DNA of 6,338 bases from an uncultured Bacillaceae bacterium (GTDB lineage: Bacteria; Bacillota; Bacilli; Bacillales; Pradoshiaceae): positions 1-6,338 of the forward strand of contig CAJGCH010000178.1 of assembly GCA_904501845.1 (NCBI GenBank). Reading direction: 5' to 3'. The notes under the pieces were generated by a model. It had not been told where the DNA came from. It saw nothing but the letters and a program-made list of their open reading frames with translations, and ran no database searches. A program made the position numbers and the translations under genes. Numbering within the stretch: position 1 is the stretch's first letter; each line of letters opens with the position of its first letter. Below, piece after piece: positions 1 through 5,736 of the stretch.

Positions 1-1036
1 AGGAGACGTTCAAATCCTCGATGGTTTAGGTCTTGAGGAATCGAAGCGATTCATGCACCATTATAACTTCCCGCATTTCTCTGTAGGTGAGACAGGGCCA
101 ATCAGAGGACCGGGCAGACGTGAGATTGGACACGGCGCATTGGGCGAAAGAGCGCTTGAGCCGGTTATCCCTAATGAAAATGATTTCCCATATACAATCC
201 GCCTTGTTTCAGAGGTACTTGAATCCAATGGTTCCACTTCACAAGCGAGTATTTGTGCAAGCACCCTGGCTCTTATGGATGCAGGTGTACCGATAAAAGC
301 TCCGGTAGCCGGAATCGCAATGGGTCTTATCAAACAAGGGGAACATTACACAGTCCTCTCTGACATCCAAGGGATGGAAGACCATCTTGGCGACATGGAC
401 TTCAAGGTGGCAGGAACGAAAAAAGGTGTTACAGCCTTACAGATGGATATCAAGATTGCTGGACTTACGCGTGAAATCCTAGAAGAAGCTCTTATGCAGG
501 CTCAAAAGGGACGTAACCATATTCTTGAGCACTTAATGAGCACTCTTGAACAGCCGCGCGAGCAGCTTTCACAATATGCTCCGAAGATCTTGACAATGGC
601 TATCAAGCCGGATAAAATCCGCGATGTTATCGGACCAAGCGGAAAGCAAATCAATAAAATCATCGAAGAAACCGGTGTTAAGATTGATATCGAGCAAGAT
701 GGTACTGTCTATATCGCTTCTACCGATCAAGAGATGAACGAAAAAGCGAAGAGCATCATTGAAGATATCGTGCGTGAGGTTGAAGTTGGACAAATGTATC
801 TAGGTACCGTCAAGCGCATTGAGAAATTTGGCTGCTTCGTTGAAATCTTTAAAGGAAAAGACGGTCTAGTTCATATTTCAGAATTGGCTGAGGAGCGCGT
901 CGGCAAAGTAGAAGATGTCGTGAAAATTGGAGACGAAATCCTTGTTAAGGTTACAGAAATCGACAGACAAGGCAGAGTAAATCTCTCAAGAAAAGCAGTT
1001 TTGAAAGAGCAAAAAGAAAAAGCGGAACAGCAATAA
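1..1036 (+). CDS. pnp: Polynucleotide phosphorylase (PNPase), C-terminal part
   Basis: The gene is cut by the left edge; reading starts in frame at base 2, and 344 residues are visible of about 700 usual for the family. PNPase degrades RNA 3' to 5' with phosphate, releasing nucleoside diphosphates. It acts as a trimer in the cytoplasm and, in Bacillus, is a main mRNA-turnover exonuclease also tied to DNA repair and competence. Visible in order, numbered from the first visible residue: the second RNase PH domain with GRREIGHG (38-45), the phosphate-binding NGSTS (76-80) and the catalytic aspartates of DHLGDMD (127-133); a KH domain with its GPSG loop (211-214); and an S1 domain (about 263-332). 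A short charged tail ends in AEQQ. All key residues of these parts are intact, and the protein is very close to B. subtilis PnpA as I remember it. The start codon and upstream control lie outside the window. A strong terminator follows nine bases after the stop. Confidence 0.98.
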   Translation, partial: GDVQILDGLGLEESKRFMHHYNFPHFSVGETGPIRGPGRREIGHGALGERALEPVIPNENDFPYTIRLVSEVLESNGSTSQASICASTLALMDAGVPIKAPVAGIAMGLIKQGEHYTVLSDIQGMEDHLGDMDFKVAGTKKGVTALQMDIKIAGLTREILEEALMQAQKGRNHILEHLMSTLEQPREQLSQYAPKILTMAIKPDKIRDVIGPSGKQINKIIEETGVKIDIEQDGTVYIASTDQEMNEKAKSIIEDIVREVEVGQMYLGTVKRIEKFGCFVEIFKGKDGLVHISELAEERVGKVEDVVKIGDEILVKVTEIDRQGRVNLSRKAVLKEQKEKAEQQ

Positions 1037-1044
1037 GCGCAGAC

Positions 1045-1076
1045 GGCTAGGAGACACATATGTTTCCTAGCCTTTT
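1045..1076 (+). terminator. Intrinsic terminator after pnp
   Basis: A 12-base-pair stem (1045-1056 with 1061-1072, one G-U pair) closes a four-base CATA loop and is followed by four T and then CATT. It begins nine bases after the pnp stop codon. The stem is long and GC-rich at its base, but the T tract is short, so some read-through toward ylxY is possible. Confidence 0.88.
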
Positions 1077-1191
1077 CATTACTCCTAAATGGAAAACCTC
1101 CAGCTAAGAGTGCGCTTTAGCAGAAGTCGGAGCGGGATGTTCTAACCTGTCCGCTCCCCTCATACATTTTCATTAGAGGGGGGAGTACTCG
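1077..1191 (+). promoter_or_regulatory. pnp-ylxY gap with a candidate sigma-E-type -10 box
   Basis: This gap probably holds the ylxY promoter. CATACATT at 1161-1168 matches the -10 consensus of the early mother-cell factor sigma-E (CATACANT). The stretch 14 bases upstream, TTCTAAC, matches the usual -35 (KMATATT) poorly, so the call is tentative. A transcript from here would begin near 1175, only just upstream of the ribosome binding site AGAGGGGGGAG (1175-1185), which ends six bases before the GTG start. The gap also has two inverted repeats: a weak one (1103-1108 with 1116-1121) and a GC-rich one, GGAGCGG at 1129-1135 with CCGCTCC at 1151-1157, which ends just before the CATACATT box. Neither is followed by a T tract, so neither looks like a terminator. 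Confidence 0.35.
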
Positions 1192-2145
1192 GTGAACAGA
1201 AAATTGTCGCAATTTCTTGCAATATGTATCATTTGCGGTTTATCATGGGTGTTGGTACAAAATCCGCTGACGGAAAGTTATCTGGCCAGCATTAACAAAA
1301 GAACGGCAGAACCGGTTTCTGTTAAGGATAGTTTGTTTGAAGAAATACAACAGGCCGCAGACAAATATAATGAAAAGCCAACAGACGCAGTCGTTGACAG
1401 GGTTTGGAAAAAGACGCCAGGGTATAATGGGGTAGAAATTGATGTGGAGAAATCCTATAAAAGAATGAAAGCAAAGGGTATGTTCAGCGAAAAGCTTCTC
1501 GTTTTTAAGGAAATTGCCCCTAAGATTCATTTGAAAGATCTTCCGCCATCACCAATTTACAGGGCGAATCCAAATAAGCCATCCGTATCTTTTATTATTA
1601 ATGTTGCTTGGGGAAATGAATATATAGCCTCAATGTTAGACACATTAAAAAAGCATCGCATAAAGGCTACGTTTGTACTTGAAGGGCGCTGGGTCAAGCA
1701 AAATCCAGAGATTGCAAAAACCATTGCCAAAGAGGGGCATGAGCTAGGCAATCACTCATATACGCATCCGGATATGCAAAAGCTTTCCATGCAAGCGGCT
1801 GTGAAAGAAATTGAGGATACAAACAAGGTTATCCAAGAGGTAACAGGGACCAAACCTGCTCTGTTTGGGCCACCAAGCGGAAGCTTTAATGATGGGACTG
1901 TCAAAGCGGCATCTAGCTTGGGGATGGAAACAATCCTTTGGACGGTGGATACGGTAGATTGGCGCAAACCGGCTCCAGAAGTGCTCATTAACAGGGTAGT
2001 GACAAAGCTCCATAACGGCGCGCTCGTCTTAATGCATCCAACGGACTCGACATCAAAATCGCTCGAGACGTTAATTACATCTATAGAAAAAAACTATAAG
2101 ATTATTCCAGTGGGCGAGGCACTTTTGGAGGAGCGAATTAGATGA
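1192..2145 (+). CDS. ylxY: YlxY-type polysaccharide-deacetylase-like sporulation protein with degenerate active site
   Basis: This is a 317-residue protein, the same size class as B. subtilis YlxY. It starts at GTG: the ribosome binding site AGAGGGGGGAG ends six bases upstream, and there is no other methionine in frame before residue 93. A hydrophobic segment (about 7-25) after a short basic N-terminus suggests a membrane anchor or uncleaved signal, with the rest outside the cytoplasm. A linker (about 35-125) precedes a NodB-like carbohydrate esterase 4 domain (about 131-312). Motif 2 (HSYTH, 188-192), motif 4 (DTVDW, 253-257) and the motif 5 histidine (H282) are present. Motif 1, normally TFDDG, reads NVAWG (137-141), and motif 3, normally RPPYG, reads GPPSG (226-230). 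The catalytic base, one zinc ligand and the motif 3 arginine are therefore missing. I remember the same NVAWG in B. subtilis YlxY, so this seems a family trait. It may bind peptidoglycan or glycan without deacetylating it; its true role is unknown to me. Mother-cell expression is suggested only by the upstream box. Confidence 0.92.
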   Translation: MNRKLSQFLAICIICGLSWVLVQNPLTESYLASINKRTAEPVSVKDSLFEEIQQAADKYNEKPTDAVVDRVWKKTPGYNGVEIDVEKSYKRMKAKGMFSEKLLVFKEIAPKIHLKDLPPSPIYRANPNKPSVSFIINVAWGNEYIASMLDTLKKHRIKATFVLEGRWVKQNPEIAKTIAKEGHELGNHSYTHPDMQKLSMQAAVKEIEDTNKVIQEVTGTKPALFGPPSGSFNDGTVKAASSLGMETILWTVDTVDWRKPAPEVLINRVVTKLHNGALVLMHPTDSTSKSLETLITSIEKNYKIIPVGEALLEERIR

Positions 2146-2247
2146 TACGGATCTTGCTCAATTGGGTAAGTATTCCTCATTTAAGGTGAATTGTTCATAC
2201 ATAATGGGTATGTTTATAAAGAGCAACATGAATAGGAGGAAGAGTCT
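2146..2247 (+). promoter_or_regulatory. ylxY-mlpA gap with candidate promoters and the mlpA ribosome binding site
   Basis: No terminator separates ylxY from mlpA, so the two can be co-transcribed. Two weak promoter candidates overlap. A sigma-A-like pair is TTGTTC (2191-2196), an 18-base spacer and TATAAA (2215-2220); the -35 matches only three of six positions. CATACATA (2196-2203) resembles a sigma-E -10 box but has a poor last base and a poor -35. The ribosome binding site AGGAGGA (2234-2240) lies seven bases before the TTG start of mlpA and fixes that start. Confidence 0.35.
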
Positions 2248-3477
2248 TTGATAACTAAATACACATGTCAAAATGGTGTCCGTGTGGTATTGGAACCCAT
2301 TTCGACCGTTCGTTCCGTAGCCATTGGCATATGGATAAAAACAGGATCCCGTAACGAGGATTCGAATAATAATGGGATTTCCCATTTCTTAGAGCATATG
2401 TTCTTCAAAGGAACGGCAACACGCTCAGCAAAGGAAATCGCTGAATCATTTGACCGTATTGGCGGGCAAGTCAATGCCTTTACGTCAAAGGAATACACGT
2501 GCTATTATGCGAAAGTTCTTGATAACCATGCAACCTATGCCCTTGAGGTGCTGGGTGATATGTTTTTCAATTCAACCTTTGCCAAAGAAGAATTAAAGAA
2601 AGAAAAGAATGTTGTCTGTGAAGAAATTAAGATGTATGAAGATACGCCGGATGATATCGTTCATGACCTTTTGAGCCAAGCTGTATTTGAGAAGCATCCG
2701 CTTGGATATCCGATCCTTGGGACAGAAGAAGTGCTCGAAACTATCACAACCGACACGTTAAAGCAATATGTATATGATCACTATACTCCTGATAAGGTCG
2801 TCATATCAGTTGCGGGAAACGTGACAGAAGCATTCATCAAACAGGTTGAGGCTCTATTTGGCCAATATGAAGGCGGAAAAGCGCGTCCAGAGCTTGAAAG
2901 ACCTTCATTCCATGCGAATAAGCTGGTCAGGAAAAAGGATACAGAGCAATCGCATCTATGCTTGGGCTATAATGGTTATGATGTAGGCAATGAGAATATA
3001 TACAGCTTGATTATCTTGAATAATGTGCTTGGGGGCTCGATGAGCAGCCGGCTCTTCCAAAGTGTGAGGGAAGAGCGGGGACTTGCATACAGTGTCTACT
3101 CCTATCATACCTCTTACCAGGATAATGGACTCGTTGTCCTTTATGGAGGAACAGGAGCTAATCAGGTTGGGGAGCTATTCTCAACCATTGAGTCAACGCT
3201 TGATGTTCTCTCCCGTGACGGGATCACGACGAAGGAATTGGAGAATTCCAAGGAGCAGTTAAAAGGAAGCTTGATGCTAAGCTTAGAAAGCACAAACAGC
3301 AGAATGAGCCGAAACGGCAAGAATGAGCTTCTCTTAGGGCGTCATCGTTCCCTTGATGATATTGTTGAGCTAATAGACAAAGTAACAATTGACACGGTAA
3401 ATGAGTGTATTGAGGACGTGTTTAAGGGTCCTTATGCGGCAGCTCTTATCGGACCTCAAGATACATGGAATTTTTAA
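2248..3477 (+). CDS. mlpA: M16-family zinc peptidase (MlpA, mitochondrial-processing-peptidase-like)
   Basis: This is a complete 409-residue protein, about the usual length for the bacterial single-chain M16 group. It starts at TTG, supported by AGGAGGA seven bases upstream and by agreement with the N-terminus of B. subtilis MlpA (YmxG) as I remember it. The N-terminal half has the inverted zinc motif HFLEH (46-50). The distant third ligand is most likely E126, in CEEIKMYEDTPDD; the spacing fits the H-x-x-E-H-x(75)-E pattern of mitochondrial processing peptidase. The C-terminal half has the substrate-positioning region around SSRLF (266-270) and REERGLAYSV (274-283). All catalytic residues are present, so it should be an active metallopeptidase. 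No signal peptide or membrane segment is visible, which points to the cytoplasm. In B. subtilis, mlpA has been reported to lower expression of extracellular protease genes, but its natural substrate is not known to me. It may share a transcript with ylxY and is closed by a strong terminator. Confidence 0.95.
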   Translation: MITKYTCQNGVRVVLEPISTVRSVAIGIWIKTGSRNEDSNNNGISHFLEHMFFKGTATRSAKEIAESFDRIGGQVNAFTSKEYTCYYAKVLDNHATYALEVLGDMFFNSTFAKEELKKEKNVVCEEIKMYEDTPDDIVHDLLSQAVFEKHPLGYPILGTEEVLETITTDTLKQYVYDHYTPDKVVISVAGNVTEAFIKQVEALFGQYEGGKARPELERPSFHANKLVRKKDTEQSHLCLGYNGYDVGNENIYSLIILNNVLGGSMSSRLFQSVREERGLAYSVYSYHTSYQDNGLVVLYGGTGANQVGELFSTIESTLDVLSRDGITTKELENSKEQLKGSLMLSLESTNSRMSRNGKNELLLGRHRSLDDIVELIDKVTIDTVNECIEDVFKGPYAAALIGPQDTWNF

Positions 3478-3489
3478 AATATGTGCACC

Positions 3490-3535
3490 AGCAGGTATTG
3501 CCGGCTTATATGAGCCCGTGCTGCCTGCTTTTTTT
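3490..3535 (+). terminator. Intrinsic terminator after mlpA
   Basis: A long imperfect hairpin (3490-3529) has an outer arm AGCAGG paired with CCTGCT. About 17 pairs can form, with two mismatches and a few G-U pairs. The end of the stem runs into seven T (3529-3535). It starts 13 bases after the mlpA stop. Confidence 0.92.
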
Positions 3536-3586
3536 ACGTGCGCAAACATCTGCCCCCTTATGACAAAATAGCGCTTCTAAACAGGC

Positions 3587-3638
3587 TTGAATACCATATA
3601 GATTATATATAACAATCTTGGGAGAAAGAAGGTAGAGC
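3587..3638 (+). promoter_or_regulatory. Possible ymxH promoter and ribosome binding site
   Basis: The gap after the mlpA terminator must contain the ymxH promoter if that terminator works. The best candidate I see is TTGAAT (3587-3592) and TATAAC (3608-3613), but the 15-base spacer is shorter than ideal. The whole stretch 3591-3613 is AT-rich. I could not fit a convincing sporulation-type promoter. The ribosome binding site AGAAGG (3627-3632) stands six bases before the ATG. Confidence 0.3.
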
Positions 3639-3896
3639 ATGAAGCTGAGCGAATTAAGCGGGAAAGAAATCGTGGACGTTAAGAGAGCAGAAAGACTCGG
3701 GGTTCTTGGGCAGACCGATCTTGAAATCAATGAATTAACAGGGCAGATAACCGCATTAATCATCCCTTCTGGAAAATGGTTCGGCTTTAGGAAACACGGA
3801 GATGAAGTCAGGGTGCCGTGGACTCATATTCAGAAGATTGGCACCGACATGATTATCATTGATATCCCGGAAAACGCGGATTTTAAAGGTGAATAA
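3639..3896 (+). CDS. ymxH: YlmC/YmxH-family small PRC-barrel protein
   Basis: This is a complete 85-residue protein, the usual length of this family. The ATG is preceded at six bases by AGAAGG. The sequence is a single PRC-barrel-like domain: an N-terminal MKLSELSGKEIVDV segment, a central beta-rich stretch with GQTDLEIN (24-31) and GKWFGF (45-50), then VPWTHIQKIG (59-68) and a hydrophobic strand DMIIIDIP (70-77). It has no signal peptide or membrane segment. The family is found in endospore formers and is often labelled a sporulation protein, but I know of no defined biochemical function. It sits alone between two terminators, so it is probably transcribed singly. Its position between mlpA and the dipicolinate genes is the same as in B. 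subtilis. Confidence 0.92.
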   Translation: MKLSELSGKEIVDVKRAERLGVLGQTDLEINELTGQITALIIPSGKWFGFRKHGDEVRVPWTHIQKIGTDMIIIDIPENADFKGE

Positions 3897-3906
3897 ACGA
3901 ATGACT

Positions 3907-3929
3907 AAAAACGCCGATAGGCGTTTTTT
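3907..3929 (+). terminator. Intrinsic terminator after ymxH
   Basis: ACGCC (3911-3915) pairs with GGCGT (3920-3924) around a GATA tetraloop. The stem is extended by four A upstream against the six-T run (3924-3929), giving about nine pairs. The hairpin begins ten bases after the ymxH stop. The A/T symmetry means it might also act weakly on the opposite strand. Confidence 0.9.
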
Positions 3930-3946
3930 GTTTGGCTATAAATAGC

Positions 3947-3973
3947 ACCCCTTCTGGAATTGGTCATATGATG
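3947..3973 (+). promoter_or_regulatory. Sigma-K-type promoter for the dpaA-dpaB operon
   Basis: AC at 3947-3948, a 16-base spacer, and CATATGATG at 3965-3973 match the late mother-cell sigma-K pattern (AC, 16-17 bases, CATANNNTA) at every fixed position except the last. It lies just after the ymxH terminator and upstream of genes known in B. subtilis to be made late in the mother cell. Initiation would be expected near 3980, leaving a leader of about 84 bases. Confidence 0.72.
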
Positions 3974-4063
3974 TGAGAGAACTATATGCACTTAGTGAAC
4001 AACTGAAGTTAAAGAGTGCTTCTCCAACATACAACCAAATAAAGAAGAAGGTGAAACTCCTCC
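3974..4063 (+). promoter_or_regulatory. dpaA leader with a weak hairpin and ribosome binding site
   Basis: The predicted 5' leader contains GCACT (3988-3992), which can pair with AGTGC (4015-4019) over a 22-base loop. Inside it, AAC (4001-4003) can pair with GTT (4008-4010). The stems are short and no T tract follows. The ribosome binding site AAGGTGA (4048-4054) lies nine bases before the dpaA ATG. I recognise no riboswitch. Confidence 0.4.
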
Positions 4064-4966
4064 ATGCTCACAGGGATGCAGATTGCTGTCCTTGGCGGAG
4101 ATGCCAGGCAGCTTGAAGTGATTCGCAAATTGACTGAATTGGATGCAAAAGTATATTTGACAGGCTTTGAACAATTGGCACATGCCTATACAGGGGCTGT
4201 GAAAGAAGTGATTGAGGACCTTCCTGTCAATGAACTGGATGCTATCATTTTGCCTGTTGCAGGAACGAATATGGACGGCAAAATTGAGACAATCTTCTCA
4301 AACAGGCAGGTCGTCCTCACAGAGGATTTTTTGAACAATACGCCAAAGCATTGCACCATATATTCGGGCATAAGCAATGCCTATTTAACGGAATTAACCG
4401 GCAAGACCAATCGGAAGCTCATTCAGCTTTTTGAAAGAAATGATGTCGCTATCTATAACTCGATCCCAACGGTTGAGGGAGCAATTATGATGGCCATCCA
4501 GCATACCGACTTCACCATCCACGGATCAAATGTAATCGTACTCGGTCTTGGCAGGACAGGAATGAGTGTCGCCCGCAGTTTCCATGCCCTCGGGGCCAAA
4601 GTGAAAGTCGGTGCAAGGAAAACGGAGCATATAGCCCGGATAAATGAAATGGGACTAACTCCTTTTTTTACGGCGGAACTGGAGAATGTAGTAGAGAATG
4701 CAGATATTTGCATTAACACGATTCCGCATAAAATTATCACGACCAATGTTCTCGCCAAAATGCCGTCCCATACATTGATAATCGATCTTGCCTCAAAACC
4801 GGGAGGAACTGATTTCCGCTACGCCGAAAAACGCGGAATAAAAGCGATTCTTGCTCCTGGCTTGCCTGGCATTGTTGCCCCGAAAACTGCCGGAAAGATA
4901 TTAGCAAATGTCCTAGGCCAACTTTTGTATGAGGAATTTGAGAAAGGGAAGGGGAAACAATCATGA
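4064..4966 (+). CDS. dpaA: Dipicolinate synthase subunit A
   Basis: This is a 300-residue protein, close to the 297 of B. subtilis SpoVFA/DpaA and very similar to it as I remember it. With DpaB it forms dipicolinate synthase, which oxidises the dihydrodipicolinate-level intermediate of the lysine pathway to pyridine-2,6-dicarboxylic acid in the mother cell. The product, chelated with calcium, fills the spore core and supports heat resistance. An N-terminal domain with GGDARQ (11-16) is followed by a Rossmann nucleotide-binding domain whose loop GLGRTG (161-166) follows the strand NVIVL, and then by the conserved APGLPGIVAPKTAG (264-277). The subunit therefore probably supplies the NAD(P)-dependent step. 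The start is set by AAGGTGA nine bases upstream and the family N-terminus MLTG. Its TGA overlaps the dpaB ATG by four bases, which implies translational coupling. A sigma-K-type promoter lies about 90 bases upstream. Confidence 0.97.
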   Translation: MLTGMQIAVLGGDARQLEVIRKLTELDAKVYLTGFEQLAHAYTGAVKEVIEDLPVNELDAIILPVAGTNMDGKIETIFSNRQVVLTEDFLNNTPKHCTIYSGISNAYLTELTGKTNRKLIQLFERNDVAIYNSIPTVEGAIMMAIQHTDFTIHGSNVIVLGLGRTGMSVARSFHALGAKVKVGARKTEHIARINEMGLTPFFTAELENVVENADICINTIPHKIITTNVLAKMPSHTLIIDLASKPGGTDFRYAEKRGIKAILAPGLPGIVAPKTAGKILANVLGQLLYEEFEKGKGKQS

Positions 4967-5553
4967 AGATAACAGGGAAGCGTATCGGCTTTGGATTAAC
5001 AGGCTCTCACTGCACGTATGATGAAGTCTATCCTGAAATTGAAAAGCTCATAAACGGCGGTGCTGAGGTTATTCCAATCGTAACCCATACAGTTAAGAAT
5101 ACAGATACGAGATTTGGAAAAGGTGAGGATTGGGTAGCAAAGATAGAAAAGCTGACGAACCGTAAAGTCATTGATACAATTGTAGACGCAGAACCGCTTG
5201 GACCCAAGATGCCGCTTGATTGCATGGTTATTGCCCCAATGACCGGGGTTTCCATGAGCAAGTTTGCCAATGCGCAAAATGATTCTCCTGTATTGATGGC
5301 GGCTAAGGCGACATTGCGAAACCATCGCCCTGTGGTTCTGGGCATTTCAACGAATGATGCTCTCGGTCTTAATGGCGTCAACTTGATGAGGTTATTAAGC
5401 ACAAAGGATATCTTCTTCATTCCATTTGGCCAGGATGACCCTCACAATAAGCCGAATTCGATGGTTGCGAGAATGGAGAGCTTGATGGAGACAGTTGAAT
5501 TCGCCCTGGAGATGAAACAAATCCAGCCGATCTTAATCGAAAGATTCTCTTGA
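4963..5553 (+). CDS. dpaB: Dipicolinate synthase subunit B
   Basis: This is a 196-residue protein, near the 200 of B. subtilis SpoVFB/DpaB and strongly similar to it as I remember it. It is the second subunit of dipicolinate synthase and has the flavoprotein fold shared with Dfp/UbiX-like proteins. The glycine-rich GFGLTGSHCTYDE (9-21) is typical of the fold's N-terminal phosphate-binding region. PLDCMVIAPMTG (84-95) and SKFANAQNDSPVLMAAKA (99-116) form the second flavin-side region, and IFFIPFGQDDP (150-160) is a further conserved block. Whether it binds flavin in this complex cannot be told from sequence. The ATG overlaps the dpaA stop as ATGA, with a purine-rich AAGGGGAA (4949-4956) six bases upstream inside dpaA. 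The two subunits are therefore probably made at matched levels. I see no convincing terminator after its stop. Confidence 0.97.
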   Translation: MKITGKRIGFGLTGSHCTYDEVYPEIEKLINGGAEVIPIVTHTVKNTDTRFGKGEDWVAKIEKLTNRKVIDTIVDAEPLGPKMPLDCMVIAPMTGVSMSKFANAQNDSPVLMAAKATLRNHRPVVLGISTNDALGLNGVNLMRLLSTKDIFFIPFGQDDPHNKPNSMVARMESLMETVEFALEMKQIQPILIERFS

Positions 5554-5582
5554 AAAACACGATGAATCGACAAAAAATATAG

Positions 5583-5588
5583 TATAAT
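5583..5588 (+). promoter_or_regulatory. Perfect TATAAT -10 box upstream of asd (P1 candidate)
   Basis: TATAAT at 5583-5588 is a full sigma-A -10 match and lies 30 bases after the dpaB stop. The -35 is weak: the best hexamer, ATGAAT, sits at a short 15-base spacing, and there is no TGN extension. An A-rich stretch lies directly upstream. A transcript would begin near 5595 and give an asd leader of about 140 bases. Confidence 0.5.
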
Positions 5589-5627
5589 AGATTTTTAAGT
5601 GAACCATTTTTCACCAGCAGGGAAAAA

Positions 5628-5678
5628 ATGTTGCTCTTTTTTGTAATGGATATGATAATAGTTGTGATAATTATTTAA
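5628..5678 (+). CDS. Possible 16-codon hydrophobic leader ORF before asd
   Basis: ATG at 5628 opens MLLFFVMDMIIVVIII and stops at TAA 5676-5678, 58 bases before the asd start. AGGG (5619-5622) lies five bases upstream and could serve as a weak ribosome binding site. The peptide is almost entirely hydrophobic with one aspartate, like very small membrane peptides, but AT-rich noncoding DNA easily gives such residues. It would be translated only on a transcript from the upstream promoter or read-through from dpaB, since the second promoter candidate lies inside it. It has no recognisable family and no run of lysine, threonine or methionine codons as an attenuator of this pathway might show. I list it as possible, not probable. 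Confidence 0.18.
   Translation: MLLFFVMDMIIVVIII
5631..5659 (+). promoter_or_regulatory. Second sigma-A-like promoter candidate upstream of asd (P2)
   Basis: TTGCTC (5631-5636), a 17-base spacer and GATAAT (5654-5659) give ideal spacing and a five-of-six -10, but only three of six at the -35. Initiation would be near 5666, about 70 bases before asd. The region is AT-rich, so chance matches are likely. Confidence 0.35.
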
Positions 5679-5736
5679 ATCTTTACTACAGTTCTAGCAC
5701 TAAATCCTTTATATATTCAAGGAAGGGGTAACAAAC

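Noticed and set aside
53..55. ATG at 53 as the start of the first gene
   Set aside because: The frame is open to the left edge and upstream codons continue PNPase sequence (DGLGLEESKRF), so this is an internal methionine of a truncated gene.
3960..3988. Sigma-A-like pair TTGGTC, 17-base spacer, TATATG before dpaA
   Set aside because: Only three of six and four of six consensus bases match. The overlapping sigma-K pattern fits better and agrees with the known role of the genes.
5028..5420. A 130-codon open frame on the - strand inside dpaB
   Set aside because: It lies wholly antisense to a well-recognised gene, has no good ribosome binding site or family resemblance, and is typical of a codon-bias shadow.
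5617..5642. Possible terminator AGCAG / TTGCT followed by C and six T after dpaB
   Set aside because: The stem has at most five pairs including a wobble, with a long A-rich loop. It is too weak to call a terminator.
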